Shown here: positions 32,556 to 44,340 of the stretch, one piece after another
Layout of the letters: each line of letters starts with the position of its first letter
Numbering within the stretch: position 1 is the stretch's first letter
DNA from: Nannobrachium achirus
Lineage: Eukaryota; Chordata; Actinopteri; Myctophiformes; Myctophidae
Length of the DNA: 64,000 bases
Assembly: GCA_963921795.1 (NCBI GenBank)
Contig: OY997654.1
Coordinates: 4,112,177 to 4,176,176 of the forward strand
Direction of reading: 5' to 3'
Made by a program: the position numbers and the translations under genes
Notes under the pieces: generated by a model
Seen by the model: the letters and a program-made list of their open reading frames with translations, nothing else
Databases searched by the model: none
What the model was told of the DNA's origin: nothing

Positions 32556-32932
32556 GGTCTTTTTTATCATGTTTTTAAGTTTTCCACATGTATAATTATA
32601 AACCGTAAACAGTAAGCCTGGGCAATCTATCGGAAATGTACCTTCATCGAAGTATCAACATGTGAGGTATACATATCGACGAAGACGGCTTGAAATGAGG
32701 TATTGGTGAATGTGTCAAATTAATTAACAGACACACTATGCATGCACGTAGCACAAAAAAGCAGTCCATCTGTAACCAGGTGTGGTTATTTCAATAAAAC
32801 CATTGTTGGAAAATGGGCATTTAATGTCTTTATTCTATGTGTACAGTGCAGTGTGCATGCATGGATATGCTATTCATTATCTGGACCAGCAGTGGACCTA
32901 AAGCTATTATGTGTACCAATATAATATTATTA
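32556..32932 (+). repeat. Templated fragment C', identical to 40,196-40,572
   Basis: The sequence from AGGTCTTTTTTATCATG to CAATATAATATTATTA is the same base for base at a 7,640-bp offset. It fills exactly the space between the two copies of segment A. It includes the left part of a TAAGCCTGGGC-type hAT element (32,613 onward), cut at 32,932. Confidence 0.92.
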
Positions 32933-35780
32933 CAGTCGTCTTCAACAGGGGGTCTCAGAGTTACTACAGGCTGGGTGGCTGCCAAATCTTTGTGTGATAG
33001 GATCATGTTTTTTACATGAACCACTTCAACCCTAGCATCCCTAATCTGAGTGGCACATTAGCCAAAAATAGCAGATCTACAAGCTCACAACACCTCGCGC
33101 TGCGAGGTGTTGTGAGCTTGTAGATCGTCTATTTCTGGCAAAGAGGTTTGGTGCAGAGGGAAAAGAGTAGGCTAAACATATTGACTTAAATGTCTGAAAA
33201 TACAAAATAATCCAACATACACTGATAGTGCTGTCAAACAAGTCTAAGCTGTCTAAAATCTAAAAACATTTTTAATCTGCAACACAATTGTATACACTAT
33301 ATATTGGGGGGTCCCTGCTTCATCTCTCTCTCAGCAAAGTGGTCCTTGGTCTGAACACGTTGAAGACCCCTGCTATACGTAGTTGTGTCAGATTCTCCTC
33401 TTGTCAGTGGAACCACTGGTGTACCTGTCTGTACTGTATGTTCATAACTGAACATGGTGGAAGTCTGTTTATTGTATTTCCTCTAGTGTTTAATTTATAT
33501 TTTATTGTGATATGGATGTCCCTTGACAGGAAGCAGAGGTTGTCTTCCTGTTTGTCAACGTAGAAGGAAGTTCCACAACTCAACGTGACGTCCTTCTGCA
33601 CCACGTCTCTCTTCATCCAAACAACAATCACTACGGTATGTTGGCATTGAGATCTGAAATAAAATAACAGCTATGTGTACAACATCTGTAGTTACTACTA
33701 GGATGATATCTGTAGTTTCTAGGACGACAGCTGACGTGGTCTCCACTTGATCGGGTCTGGTCATAAACCTGAACACCAGAATGAGTGCAGGTCAGGACTG
33801 TATATATCAAAACTTCCTTCTTTGGGGAGCACAAACGTATGGGACACACAATCAGCAGGTGCTGTGATTAATGACCCCACACCAGTCTCAAAGCACCTGT
33901 CCATTGTGTGCCCCATATGTTTGTGTTTCCCAAACACACACGTGTTCCTAAAGGAGGTTTTCATATGTTCAGTCCAGCAGTCATTTCAGGTCCGGCTCCG
34001 TCACTGACAGTGAATGTCGTCCGTGTTCAGCTCGTGGAAAAGTGGAGATATTTTACGAAACAAGCGTTTTCTGCCACAACTGACCTGACTCCACGTCTTA
34101 GGAATTCATTATTGAGAGCACAGCACACGCAGCGCAGAGAACTTTGTTTACCATGGGATCAAGTCTGCTAACTATCCGCGGATAGGACCGATCTATGGCT
34201 GTCAAAATGGTTAACATTTTGACCGCTACGGCGATTACGTCATAGCAGCCGTAGTCCGTCTGGCGTTGCCGTCCTGAAAATGATAGAGCTTAAAGTCGCT
34301 ACTAACTGGTGGATCTGACTGTTGGTGTGGTATCAGAGTAGTTATTCTGAATCTAGGATCATTAGATCCAAGGAGATGTTTTTTTGGAATATTAACTAAA
34401 CCTTTGAATCAAGTTAGGCCACCATTAGATTATAGGTTCAACACACAATATTTAAGCAGATCTTTATGGCTATACTTTCCATAATGTTTGTTATAAAAAT
34501 AAGATCTTAGGATGATTTATTTTTCAGGTACATATATATATAATATATATACACAGGGTTCCCACGGTCAAGACATTCCTGGAAATATTTTGAAATTAGA
34601 AAAATATTTTTCCAGTTCTGGAAAAGTTTTGGAATTGATCAAGGGTCCTGGAAGGTCCTGAATAAAAATAGCTATGCATTGTCTATGGTTATTGATATGT
34701 TATTTATATTTTGTTAATACCTCTGAAACGACAAATTAAACATTGGCCAAATTGTCTCATATAGGGGCAGAAGGGGCAGATTGGCTATTTTCACAATAAA
34801 ACCGTGTTATACAAAATTCCTCAATTCTTAGTGCTCGTCAGGGTGCCGGGTCCCCAGTTCAAATATGATTATTTCGGGGGTCACGGTCTGAAAAGGTTGA
34901 GAACCACTGATATACACTACCTGTCTTTGGGCATTGTGCATAGGAATAAGCGACTCGTTATTGAGCTGAATTATTGTTATATAGTCCTGGAAATCGGGTT
35001 AAATATTCTGGAAAAGTCTTGGAAATGAATTGGTAAAGATGTGTTGTGTGGGAACCCTGTATACACCTCTGATTCACTTCCCCACAACTGCTGTCTCCTG
35101 AGTGACCAAGTTACTGCTGCATGTGTTGTTTTTCATTTCAACCAAAATTCCCCCATGTGTGTCTCTACATAACAGGATGCAATTGTGTGGTAATCTGTCC
35201 TTCAGCATTAAACAACCCACAAATAATATGTTGCATCCAGCATTTAAGCAGTGAAGAGACGATTATCTTCAAATTATTGTAAAGTTATGGAAATCTGGGT
35301 TGAAAGGCTGATTTGAAAGCCATATCTTTCGACAGTGGGGGGTATGTTGACAGTAACAGTTATTACAGGTACTTCTACTCTATGAGTTTTGTCCAGATGT
35401 ACTGATATGGTGGTGGTGATGTTTAAGAAAGTCTCTCTGTTTAACTTACACCTGCATGGTCCGTTGTATGGTGTTACACTGCCATCTACTGGCCAAACAC
35501 ATTAAAGGACACACAAGCTTCATGTGCAAAGTCAGTCAACAACAATTCAGTTTATAATAATTCCACTTTATTTATATATTCATCACAGCAGACCTGACAG
35601 CAGAGCATCCATGAAGCTTCTGAATAACCACAGAAAAGTAAAGGTAAAAACCAACCTAGTGTGAAGTGAGCAGAGCTATTTATGAGGTAATTTCATTAAA
35701 GATGCAGTGCCATGATTTCTTTCCCCCTAAAACATGATGATCAGGTATTATGATTAGGCTAGGAGGAAGATCTTAAAAAA
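32933..35780 (+). repeat. 2.85-kb duplicated segment A, copy 2
   Basis: Copy of 29,703-32,550. Nested inside are R3 (32,933-33,372), hairpin P (33,061-33,139) and the CAGGGTTCCCAC hAT (34,554-35,059). On its left the R3 target duplication CTATACGT is absent; ATATTATTA stands there instead. On its right, CTATACGT is present after R3. So R3 did not jump alone. The right flank from 35,781 matches the older paralogue at 56,080, so that flank is ancestral. Confidence 0.95.
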
Positions 35781-36346
35781 AATAAAAGTGTACAGAAATG
35801 TTTTTTTTTTTTTTTTTTTATGTGGCCACACCCACCAGTTCATTAAGTATGCCTGGTTGTCAGGTGGGTGGTGACCCAGCTGAAGTTAGCCACATCCTGT
35901 GAAGCTTGGCCAATGTGACCCAGAGCGTACCATAAACATTTGAGCGCTTTGTGCTAAGATGTAGGCCAGATGTAGGCCAATGTGGCGTACAAACGGACAA
36001 AGCCAGATGTAGGAGCTTAGCTCCTTCCAGGAGCAGCCTAAAAATACACTAAACATATGATTTGTATCTAACAATCCATCACTGAGCCCAGTCAGCTGAC
36101 AATACACTAAACACATGATTATCATTTATATCTAACAATCTAACAACAAAGACTGCTTCAAAGCACCACAGGTGACAGACATTAATAGTCAAAATGTACT
36201 TTGTCAAAATTACTTTTGACAAGCAAATATAATCTACTATATACCGTAGCCTACTTAGCCTAGCCCTAGAATGGAAGATATTCCATACAGTAGATAACCT
36301 ATCTGATGTGTTTGTATCTAACAGACAGAAGCAGCAGACCATGCAG

Positions 36347-36470
36347 CGTCTCAGTGGCCTTGTGGTTAGAGTGTCTGCCCTGAGACTGGGAGGTCGGGGT
36401 TTGATCCCCGGCCAAAGACTCTGAAAAATGGGACCCAGTGCCTCCTGCTTGGCTCAGCATCAAGGGTTGG
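36347..36470 (+). mobile_element. tRNA-derived SINE fragment
   Basis: GCCTTGTGGTTAGAGTGTCT resembles box A and GGTTTGATCCCCGGCC is box B. It is followed by AATGGGACCCAGTGCCTCCT and GCATCAAGGGTTGG, a body I associate with a common fish SINE. In the paralogue at 56,625 the whole tRNA-like head is missing while the body stays. Confidence 0.75.
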
Positions 36471-37373
36471 ATTGAGGGTAAGTCCTTGTGACATACTTTA
36501 CTAGCATCATGTCCATCACGTCATGTACATCAAGCTGTCTCACGCTACAGAAACAGGAGATAGACTGCTATGGGCCTCATTGCTTGGCAAGGCTTACTTA
36601 CATAGAATGTTTACAGTATAAAGATAAGACTCTTCTAAATGAATACATCTCTTAGAAGGTTTAGAGAAACATGTATTTATTAGCGGTACAAGTTATTGAA
36701 TGGGTTTACATGTCAATGCATAACGTTACAATATATTTACACTATTTACAATGTGATGTTAAAGTCCTGTGTATGCAAAAAGACCCCAACAAAATGTAAA
36801 CACTTCAAGATGTTTAAAGACGGGGACCCAAATGCATTTGAATCAATGGGGGTAAAGGGGGGTGAACTACTCCTTTAAGGGCACCAGCTCATGTTACTAT
36901 TACCATGTTACTGTATGGAAGACAGTACACTGACAGATCACCAGCATTTATAATTTACAATGTAGGCGTTTAGAAGACTCTTAATCCAGAGTGATCTACA
37001 GTACCGTAAGCAAGGCATCAGATGCATAGAAATATTAATCTAAGATCATGTAGGGCTGGGGCATTATGGAGTTTTAGTTATTGCGATAATAAGTCTGTTT
37101 ACTGACGGTATGGCGGTATCTCAATAATAGTCTTTTAAAAGACAAAGAAGCGGCCGTGCACACTGTAGCCAAAGTGCCAATCAAAACAATATCTGTAATG
37201 TGCATTTAAATCCTACATACTACAAGATGCCAGGTCACATTAGCCTGGTACATTTATTACAGTACAGTTCATCATTGAGTCTTGCTAAATGTCTTTTAAG
37301 TTTAATAATAATGTCTGATCTACCTTCAATCTAACGTCTTGTCTTCCAATGTGTTTAACTGTGTGTCCTCCAG
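36471..37373. other. Spacer upstream of the Ig pseudo-exon
   Basis: AT-rich. The part from 37,130 matches the paralogue near 57,000. A short AAGGGGGGTGAACTACTCCT-like MITE end is near 36,855. No exon found. Confidence 0.4.
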
Positions 37374-38243
37374 CTCCAGTGTCTGGTCCTCAGCTGTCCT
37401 CTGAGTGTCTGTCCCAAGGAGACATGAGGGTGTCCTGCTCTGTGAAGGAGACAGTGTCCACTACAAGGAGACATGAGGGTGTCCTGCTCTGTGAAGGGGA
37501 CAGTGTCCACTACAAGGAGACATGAGGGTGTCCTGCTCTGTGAAGGAGACAGTGTCCACTACAAGGAGACATGAGGATGTCCTGCTCTGTGAAGGAGACA
37601 GTGTCCACTACAAGGAGACATGATGGTGTCCTGCTCCTGTGAAGGGGACAGTGTCCACTACAAGGAGACATGAGGGTGTCCTGCTCTGTGAAGGGGACAG
37701 TGTCCACTACAAGGAGACATGAGGATGTCCTGCTCTGTGAAGGAGACAGTGTCCACTACAAGGAGACATGATGGTGTCCTGCTCCTGTGAAGGGGACAGT
37801 GTCCACTACAAGGAGACATGAGGATGTCCTGCTCCTGTGAAGGGGACAGTGTCCTCTACAAGGGTCCATGAGGGTGTCCTGCTCCTGTGAAGGGGACAGT
37901 GTCCTCTACAAGGGTCCATGAGGGTGTCCTGCTCTGTGAAGGGGACAGTGTCCTCTACAAGGAGACATGAGTATGTCCTGCTCTGTGAAGGGGACAGTGT
38001 CCTCTTCAAGGAGACATGAGGATGTCCTGCTCCTGTGAAGGGGACAGTGTCCACTACAAGGAGACATGAGGATGTCCTGCTCCTGTGAAGGGGACAGTGT
38101 CCACTACAGCTGGACTCTGGATGGACAAACCCTCTCTGGACATCAGGACAACAAACACCATCACTCTGCCTGTGGACTCCTGGACTCCTGGTCTGTGACG
38201 TCAGCAACATCTTTCTCATGAATAAACATCTCACCGTGTCCAG
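37374..38243 (+). pseudogene. CD2/SLAM-like Ig-domain exon, broken by a minisatellite
   Basis: The segment lies between a splice acceptor (TGTGTGTCCTCCAG) and a donor (CAG then GTGAG). Its edges read as a C2-type Ig domain: APVSGPQLSSECLSQGDM, RVSCS (first cysteine), HYSWTLDGQTLSG (core tryptophan), and LVCDVSNIFLMNKHL in another frame (second cysteine, in C-x-V-S-N context). This pattern fits teleost CD2/SLAM-family receptors, which act at the surface of immune cells. The exon is ~870 bp instead of ~270. The region around the first cysteine has been copied in tandem about 14 times with a 49-bp period that breaks the frame. A further frameshift lies between ITLPV and CDVSN. Not functional as read. 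Confidence 0.7.
37416..38105 (+). repeat. 49/50-bp minisatellite inside the Ig exon, ~14 units
   Basis: AAGGAGACATGAG recurs at 37,416, 37,465, 37,514, 37,563 and 37,612, then at 37,662. Units with CTGCTCCTGTGAAG are 50 bp and keep the exon's reading; units with CTGCTCTGTGAAG are 49 bp. Rarer variants have AAGGGTCCATGAG. Frames on the minus strand are artefacts. Confidence 0.95.
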
Positions 38244-38267
38244 GTGAGACTGAATGGTGAACTGAAC

Positions 38268-38560
38268 TAAGGCTGGGCATATAGAGAAAATGTATCGATA
38301 TGGAGGACAGGTGTCAACATGTGAGGTATACATATCGACGGAGATGGCTTGAAATGAGGTATTGGTTTATGTGTCCAATTAATTAACAGACACACTATGC
38401 ATGCACGTAGCACATGCAAAAAAGCAGTCCATCTGTAACCTGGTGTGGTTATTTCAATAAAACCTACCTAACCCTTCTATGTGTACTGTGCAGTGTGCAT
38501 GCATGGATATGATTTTCATTATCTGGGTTAGGCAGGCAGTGGACCTAAATGTGTTGCAGC
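38268..38560 (+). mobile_element. hAT element (TAAGGCTGGGC end), right part lost
   Basis: Starts TAAGGCTGGGCATATAGAG and shares GTGTCAACATGTGAGGTATA and CACTATGCATGCACGTAGCA with the copy at 40,253. The AGCCTTA end is missing. Situated 25 bp after the Ig donor, as in the paralogue at 57,857. Confidence 0.65.
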
Positions 38561-38846
38561 TTAAAGTTGAGAGGATATTGGCATATGGCCGGGTATAAAA
38601 GTTGTTTTCAATCTGTCCTATAATGGAAACAGATATACAGACTTTTACTCATGACACATACTGTACCTTTCAAGGGGAAAGATAGACATATTTGACATAA
38701 ATGTAAAGTAGTGTAAAATTACAGTGTAATTCAGGAGTCCTGTTGATGAAACATTTATTTACAGAGGTGACCTGAGACAACACATATTGTGAAGCTCTGC
38801 TGTACATCATACTGGGTCTCTTTACTTTGTATTCACTTGATTTTCA

Positions 38847-39090
38847 GTCGTTGTGAGCTTGTAGATCGGCTATTTGTGTAGAGGGGAAAAGAGCAGTGAA
38901 AGTGTTTTAAGTATTGATGGTTCAAGTGGTTAAATATGTGAAAACACAAATTGACCAGAATCCAAAATACACTGATGATTGTGCTGTCAAAAGATGAAAC
39001 TGTATGGAATCTATGAACAGGTTGTGGGGGTCCCTGCTTCATCTCTCTCTCTCAACTAAGGGGTCCTTGGACTGAAAACGTAAATTTGAA
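38847..39090 (+). mobile_element. R3 fragment with one arm of P
   Basis: CAGTCG, the R3 left tip, is joined directly to TTGTGAGCTTGTAGATCGGC, the right arm of P. R3 sequence then continues to GTCCCTGCTTCATCTCTCTC and GGTCCTTGGACTG. The interior between tip and hairpin is deleted. The paralogue is at 59,173. Confidence 0.75.
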
Positions 39091-39181
39091 ATGTAAATGA
39101 ATGCTTATTATTAATGTTCTCTCATATTGATCCCCAGGGTCCATATCTGACCAGTTCATAATGATTGTTTTTCCTCCAGCA

Positions 39182-39589
39182 CAGTGGTTTACAACCTTTT
39201 TCATATCAAGGTGGTCCGTTATTTATTCAGCATTTGACGGAACATCATTTGACATTTATAGCCTCTCAGACCCAAAACTTAAAATATTTTGTTGTTATCG
39301 TCCACATTTTCATGTTGTATAAGTTGGTCAATCAAAAAATAGCAGTTCTTCTACATTCTCTAAATGTGTAGACTTGTAAATTAAGTAATGCAGATTACTA
39401 ATAATTTAATAATAATTTAACTCCTGAGAGCATTACGGGTCCATTTGGTATTATTTTATACTATCAAGAGTTAAAGATCTATTAAGGGTCCATTTGGTTA
39501 CCAACTCTCCATCATTTAGCTGCTGGGGACCACCTGGAACCCCCTCAAGGACCACTGGTGGTCCCCGGACCACTGGTTGAGAAGCACTG
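39182..39589 (+). mobile_element. hAT element (CAGTGGTT ends)
   Basis: Left end CAGTGGTTTACAACC, right end GGTTGAGAAGCACTG. Target duplication CTCCAGCA at 39,174-39,181 and CTCTAGCA at 39,590-39,597 (7 of 8). It is 408 bp, with GGACCACTGGTGGTCC words near the right end. Non-coding. Confidence 0.88.
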
Positions 39590-39676
39590 CTCTAGCAGGA
39601 TGAGGAACAGTTTTCCCCACAGGCCATCAGACTGTTAAATAACAATGAAAAATGAATGTACAATAACTCTATGTTC

Positions 39677-40109
39677 TAGGGTATTAACGACTTGTGATTT
39701 TTTTTTTCGACTCAGTAAAAAGTTGAGTTGAAGTCGACTTTATCGTTTGATGACGTCATCACATCACACACGACCCCCCAATTATTTTGGGGGGTCCCCA
39801 GATGATTAACTTAATGTGAAACATTGTTTTCTCTCTCAACTGTAAACAAACCAACATAAAGTTTAAGTGTATAGAGGATATCTTCACATTTCTTAAGTGC
39901 CAATTTGAGGACTTCTTAATAACTCTAAAATGACAAATTAAACATTGTCCAAATTGTCAAATACACAGAGGCAGAAATTGTGAAAATAATAGAACCATGT
40001 TATACCAAATGTAACGTAACTTTTGTCAACTTCGACTTTCTCTGGTGGGAGTCGACTTGTGTAATGAAGTCGACTCAGTCGACTTGTCAACTTTTTCGTT
40101 AATGCCCTA
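39677..40109. mobile_element. hAT element (TAGGGTATTAACGAC ends)
   Basis: Ends TAGGGTATTAACGA and CGTTAATGCCCTA. Perfect target duplication CTATGTTC at 39,669-39,676 and 40,110-40,117. It is absent from the paralogue near 60,117. Sub-terminal GTTGAGTTGAAGTCGAC and GTCGACTTGTCAAC pair. It shares a ~90-bp internal module (39,915-40,010, ATGACAAATTAAACATTG onward) with the CAGGGTTCCC family, but without hairpin P. Confidence 0.9.
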
Positions 40110-40252
40110 CTATGTTCTCTGCACTATTATGCACTATTATGCACTTCCATTGACTGAAATTCACCCAGTGTTTATTGTTTATTGAGTGTATTCTAGGTCT
40201 TTTTTATCATGTTTTTAAGTTTTCCACATGTATAATTATAAACCGTAAACAG

Positions 40253-40628
40253 TAAGCCTGGGCAATCTATCGGAAATGTACCTTCATCGAAGTATCAACA
40301 TGTGAGGTATACATATCGACGAAGACGGCTTGAAATGAGGTATTGGTGAATGTGTCAAATTAATTAACAGACACACTATGCATGCACGTAGCACAAAAAA
40401 GCAGTCCATCTGTAACCAGGTGTGGTTATTTCAATAAAACCATTGTTGGAAAATGGGCATTTAATGTCTTTATTCTATGTGTACAGTGCAGTGTGCATGC
40501 ATGGATATGCTATTCATTATCTGGACCAGCAGTGGACCTAAAGCTATTATGTGTACCAATATAATATTATTATCAAGGTATTCAACGTTATTGAATATCA
40601 GAGGTTTTCCTAATATCGCTGAGCCTTT
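40253..40628 (+). mobile_element. hAT element (TAAGGCTGGGC family), full
   Basis: Left end TAAGCCTGGGCAATCTATCG, right end AATATCGCTGAGCCTTT. Flanks GTAAACAG (40,245-40,252) and CTAAACAG (40,629-40,636) fit a target duplication, 7 of 8. The 40,196-40,572 stretch is the source or twin of fragment C'. The sister at 60,203 keeps the consensus end CGCCCAGCCTTA. Confidence 0.75.
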
Positions 40629-40813
40629 CTAAACAGTCCATATCATAAGCACTGTAACAAGATAATCTCTACATTGATGTTAATGCATTTATTAATGCCT
40701 GTTATTCAATTGAAAATGATATCTCCTTTACCTCCACTCTGAACATGTATTATTGTAATGACTGTCATTCATAATTCCTAAGTAGAATACAGAGATTCAT
40801 TGATGATCCACCA

Positions 40814-40922
<109 letters not shown>

Positions 40923-40925
40923 CTG

Positions 40926-41725
40926 TTAAAACAAGTGTTAAATATATAGCTCTATATTGTGACAGTAATCATTGCTATAGAGTGTTTGTTCAGTAACAGT
41001 GTTAAATAGCTCTATATTGTGATTGCAATCATTGCTATAGAGTGTTTGTTCAGTAACAGTGTTAAATAGCTCTCTCTATATTGTGACAGTAATCATTGCT
41101 ATAGAGTTCAGTAACAGTGTTAAATAGCTCTATTGTGACAGTAATCATTGCTATAGAGGGTTTGTTCAGTAACAGTGTTAATAGTTTTTGTTCAGTGACA
41201 GTGTTAAATAGCTCTATATTGTGACAGTAATCATTGCTATCTGCTTCTACGGACCGACAGTTTGGAATAAACTCCCACTACACCTAAGACAGGCAGCCTC
41301 TGTGGATAGCTTTAAAGCACAGCTCAAGACCTATTTCTTTACTCTTGCTTTTAGCTGAATTATTTTTTTATCTCTTTGATGCTATGGACGTCCACACTGT
41401 TCTGAAATTGTTCTTCAATGTTTTATGTTTTTATTGTTCTGCTTTATTGTATTCATGTGTATTTTATTTTTTCTGTTAAGTAACTGTGCTTCATTTTCTG
41501 CTCTGTAAAGCACTTTGAGCTGCATTTCATGTCATGAAAGGTGCTATACAAATAAAGCTTTATTATTATTATTATTATTATATAGTGTTTGTTCAGTAAC
41601 AGTGTTAAATAGCTCTATATTGTGACAGTAATCATTGCTATAGAGTGTATGTTCAGTAACAGTGTTAAATAGCTCTATATTGTGACAGTAATCATTGCTA
41701 TAGACTAGAGTGTTCAGTAACAGGG
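40926..41725 (+). repeat. 60-bp tandem array, split by a LINE tail
   Basis: The unit is GTTCAGTAACAGTGTTAAAT, then AGCTCTATATTGTGACAGTA and ATCATTGCTATAGAGTGTTT. About five units precede 41,240 and two follow 41,581. The intervening 340 bp is a LINE 3' end. Removing it restores ATTGCTAT-ATAGTGTTT. Confidence 0.9.
41241..41580 (+). mobile_element. LINE 3' end (L2/CR1-like), 5' truncated
   Basis: It encodes the C-terminal tail FYGPTVWNKLPLHLRQAAS, then VDSFKAQLKTYFFTLAF and a stop. This is the WNxLPL...FKxxLKT pattern of L2/Rex1-type ORF2 ends. The 3' untranslated part has AAAGCACTTTGAGCTGCATT and GGTGCTATACAAATAAAG, then (ATT)n. The product would be a reverse-transcriptase tail only. Confidence 0.85.
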
Positions 41726-41762
41726 ATCTACTCATCCCTAGCTCTAGTAAACACTAAACCAG

Positions 41763-42130
41763 GGGTAGGCAACCTTAGGCACGGGTGCCAACATTGGCAC
41801 AGAGGAGGGTGACCACTGGCACACTGGCAGAAGTGTGTGAGAGGATTTTTATTTTTAAATCAAATATTGTTCTAAAAATGTTAAATTGAATTAAGTCACC
41901 TAATTTGCAACAAATTACATCCTGCACATCATTCTAAATGCATTAAAATGTAAAATTCTGAACTTTGACTGGGGAGCAAGTCAGGGAGATATGTGGGCAA
42001 TTGCTAGTCCAATGATCATTATAACAATGTCCTGGCAATCAAATATGTCAGAATTGTGATGGAGTGTGATTAAAATGTATGTTGACATGGCACACTGACT
42101 ATCTAGAAAATAAAAACATGGCACTTCACT
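41763..42130 (+). mobile_element. hAT-like fragment (CAGGGGTAGGCAACCT end)
   Basis: CAGGGGTAGGCAACCTTAGG with GTGCCAACATTGGCAC and several GGCACAC words is a familiar hAT left part. A matching right end is not clear; GGCAACCTCAG at 42,297 is in the wrong orientation. Confidence 0.5.
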
Positions 42131-42406
42131 TCACTAAACAGTCTAAAATATATTTTCAGGTCAGGCCAATTTCATCCACGAACAGAACTAAGGCTACATG
42201 ATACAACAAGTGACTAAACACAAAAGTGAGAAGAGAAAGGTGTAACTGGAACAATATAAAATAAAACTCAAGATGTTGAATTGATTGGATGAAATTGGCA
42301 ACCTCAGTAAAAATGTATTTTCTTCTGTAGGGGAGACATGGAGGTTACTGAGCAAAACAAATCAATTGAATGAGTTTTAAATCATTCAAACTGGCTACAT
42401 TTTAAA

Positions 42407-42411
<5 letters not shown>

Positions 42412-42458
<47 letters not shown>
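42412..42458 (+). repeat. (CT)n microsatellite
   Basis: Short TC run with one TTT interruption. Confidence 0.95.
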
Positions 42459-42979
42459 CATGAAAGTCACATTTGGCCTGCTATGGTTGTCTACGTTCAT
42501 TATTGAACAAAAATGCAAACTGGGTTAGAGTTATTACCTGTAAGTTGCACTTTAAACGGCCTACTCTTTACTACCTGTAACCTGCCTGCCTGCCTATCTA
42601 CCTACAAGCTTACCTACCTATCAAGTGTGGTGATCTTGAACACCCCTACAGTCAGTACCCTGTCTGCAGCTGAGTCAACAGTGCTAAACACCCTGGAATC
42701 CATGCTGCTGCTCCATGCTCACTGCGCTGGAAACAAACAAGTAGGTTAAACACAGCTTGCCTTTATGTATTTAATAATGTGATATCAACCGCATGTTATG
42801 GTGTTAAAACAGCCACATTAAAGCTGTGTTAAACACAGGCTATATTCACAGCCCAGTTCAAAACAAAAGGAGACACGATTCATCTGACTGACAACAAGAG
42901 TCTCTTCCCACTTTCATTCTGCTCTTTCAACTTGAGATGATCTGTTCTGACGTCTTTTAACGTTTCTATAGTCTATGGT

Positions 42980-44340
42980 TTGAAGCGTCCAGTCCAGTAG
43001 AAAGTATTGTTTATGTCCATAGTTAGTAGCTGCTGTCTACAGCCAAGAGACAACAGTTCTGCCAACCGGGCTGAGGGGGGAAACATAACTTCGCATAGCG
43101 CTCATCTTGCAGAGAAAAGAATGAGGATGGCTTTGCTATGCCAAGTGGCACATAACGGCCATATGACCGTCATGTTTCCACCTCAACCATGCTTCTAGCA
43201 AGGTTGACAAAGAGCCCCGGCAGGCTAAACAAACGTTCAAATCTCAAAAATAAATCGCTTAACCAAGGCTAATATGTGTCATAATAGATGCCGTTCAACC
43301 AGAATTACATGTCGCTCCCGTATTGTTTAATAAAACGCATTTTCTATTTTCCCTTGTATTTCCTGGTTTTCCACATGCTAATAAACTCCATCTGGACGCT
43401 GAGATGTGGGCGTAGCCTCGCAAAACGCGGTCTGAAAATACATGGGGAAAACACACAACAATCGGATAAAAATGCTTTTTATTAAACAATACGGCAGCGA
43501 CATGTAATTCTGGTCAAGCGGCATCTATTCTGACACAAATGAGCCTTGGGTAAGCACTTTATTTTTGAAATCTGAACGTTTGTTTAGCCTGCCGGGGCTC
43601 TTTGCCTAGCTCGATAGAAATAAGTTTGAGGTGGAAACATGACGGTCATCAAATGGCCGTCATGTTTCTGGGCTACGCTTTCATTCTGCTCTCAAAGTTG
43701 AGATGCGATCTGTTCTGTTCTGACGTCTTTTAACGTTTCTATAGTCTATGGTTTGAAGCGTGTGTAAATGAACGGACCAGTCCAGTAGAAGGTATTGTTT
43801 ATGTCCATAGTTAGTAGCTGCTGTCTACAGCCAAGAGCCAGCATACACCATTCTGTCAACCGGGCTCAGGGGGAGAATCGCATAGCGCGGCTCATCTTCG
43901 AAGAGCAAAGTGCGAGGCTGAAAAGAGATGAGGCTGCTGTGCTGCTCTGCCAAGTGGCTCAACAACAGTGCGTTGGTCTGGCGAGGGGAGCCTCGGGTTC
44001 AAGTGCATATTATAGTCAGTAGCTGCTGTCTACAGCCAAGAGCCAGCACACAACAGTCTGCCAACCTCAGGCTAACCTGGCACAGCGCTCATCTTGCAGA
44101 GAAAGGCATGAGGATGGATTTCTGCTGCCTCTGCCAAGTGGCGACAGGCTGAGCAGTGTAGCCCTGCTCCTGAACATGCAGTGGTGGGAAATGTACTCTA
44201 CTACTACTCACGTTTTACCCAGTAAAGTATTAGCAGTATTGTTTATGTCCATAGTTGGCTGTAGTCAAGATGCAGCGCACAACAGTCTGGCAATCGGGCT
44301 CAGGGGGAAAACCTCGCATAGCGCTCATGATGGCTCATCT
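42980..44340 (+). repeat. Composite repeat R4, copy 2, with internal reiteration
   Basis: GTATTGTTTATGTCCATAGT with AGCTGCTGTCTACAGCCAAG occurs near 43,003 and 43,792. Shorter relatives occur near 44,012 and 44,235. Each is followed by CCAACCGGGCT-like and CATAGCGCTCATCTTGCAGA-like text. It is the opposite-strand relative of 23,165-24,130. Open frames here follow the repeats and are not recognisable. Confidence 0.65.
43151..43667. mobile_element. Foldback element, ~517 bp, copy 2
   Basis: Same arms as 23,351-23,868 (CCGGCAGGCTAAACAAACGT, GAATTACATGTCGCTCCCGT). The middle segment is in the opposite orientation relative to the first copy and has TTCCTGGTTTTCCACA and GGGCGTAGCCTCGC. The terminal palindrome is altered (CATAACGGCCATATGACCGT). 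Confidence 0.75.

Noticed and set aside
37510-38333. Minus-strand frames in the 49/50-bp minisatellite
   Set aside because: Shadows of a repeat whose origin is clearly the plus-strand Ig exon.
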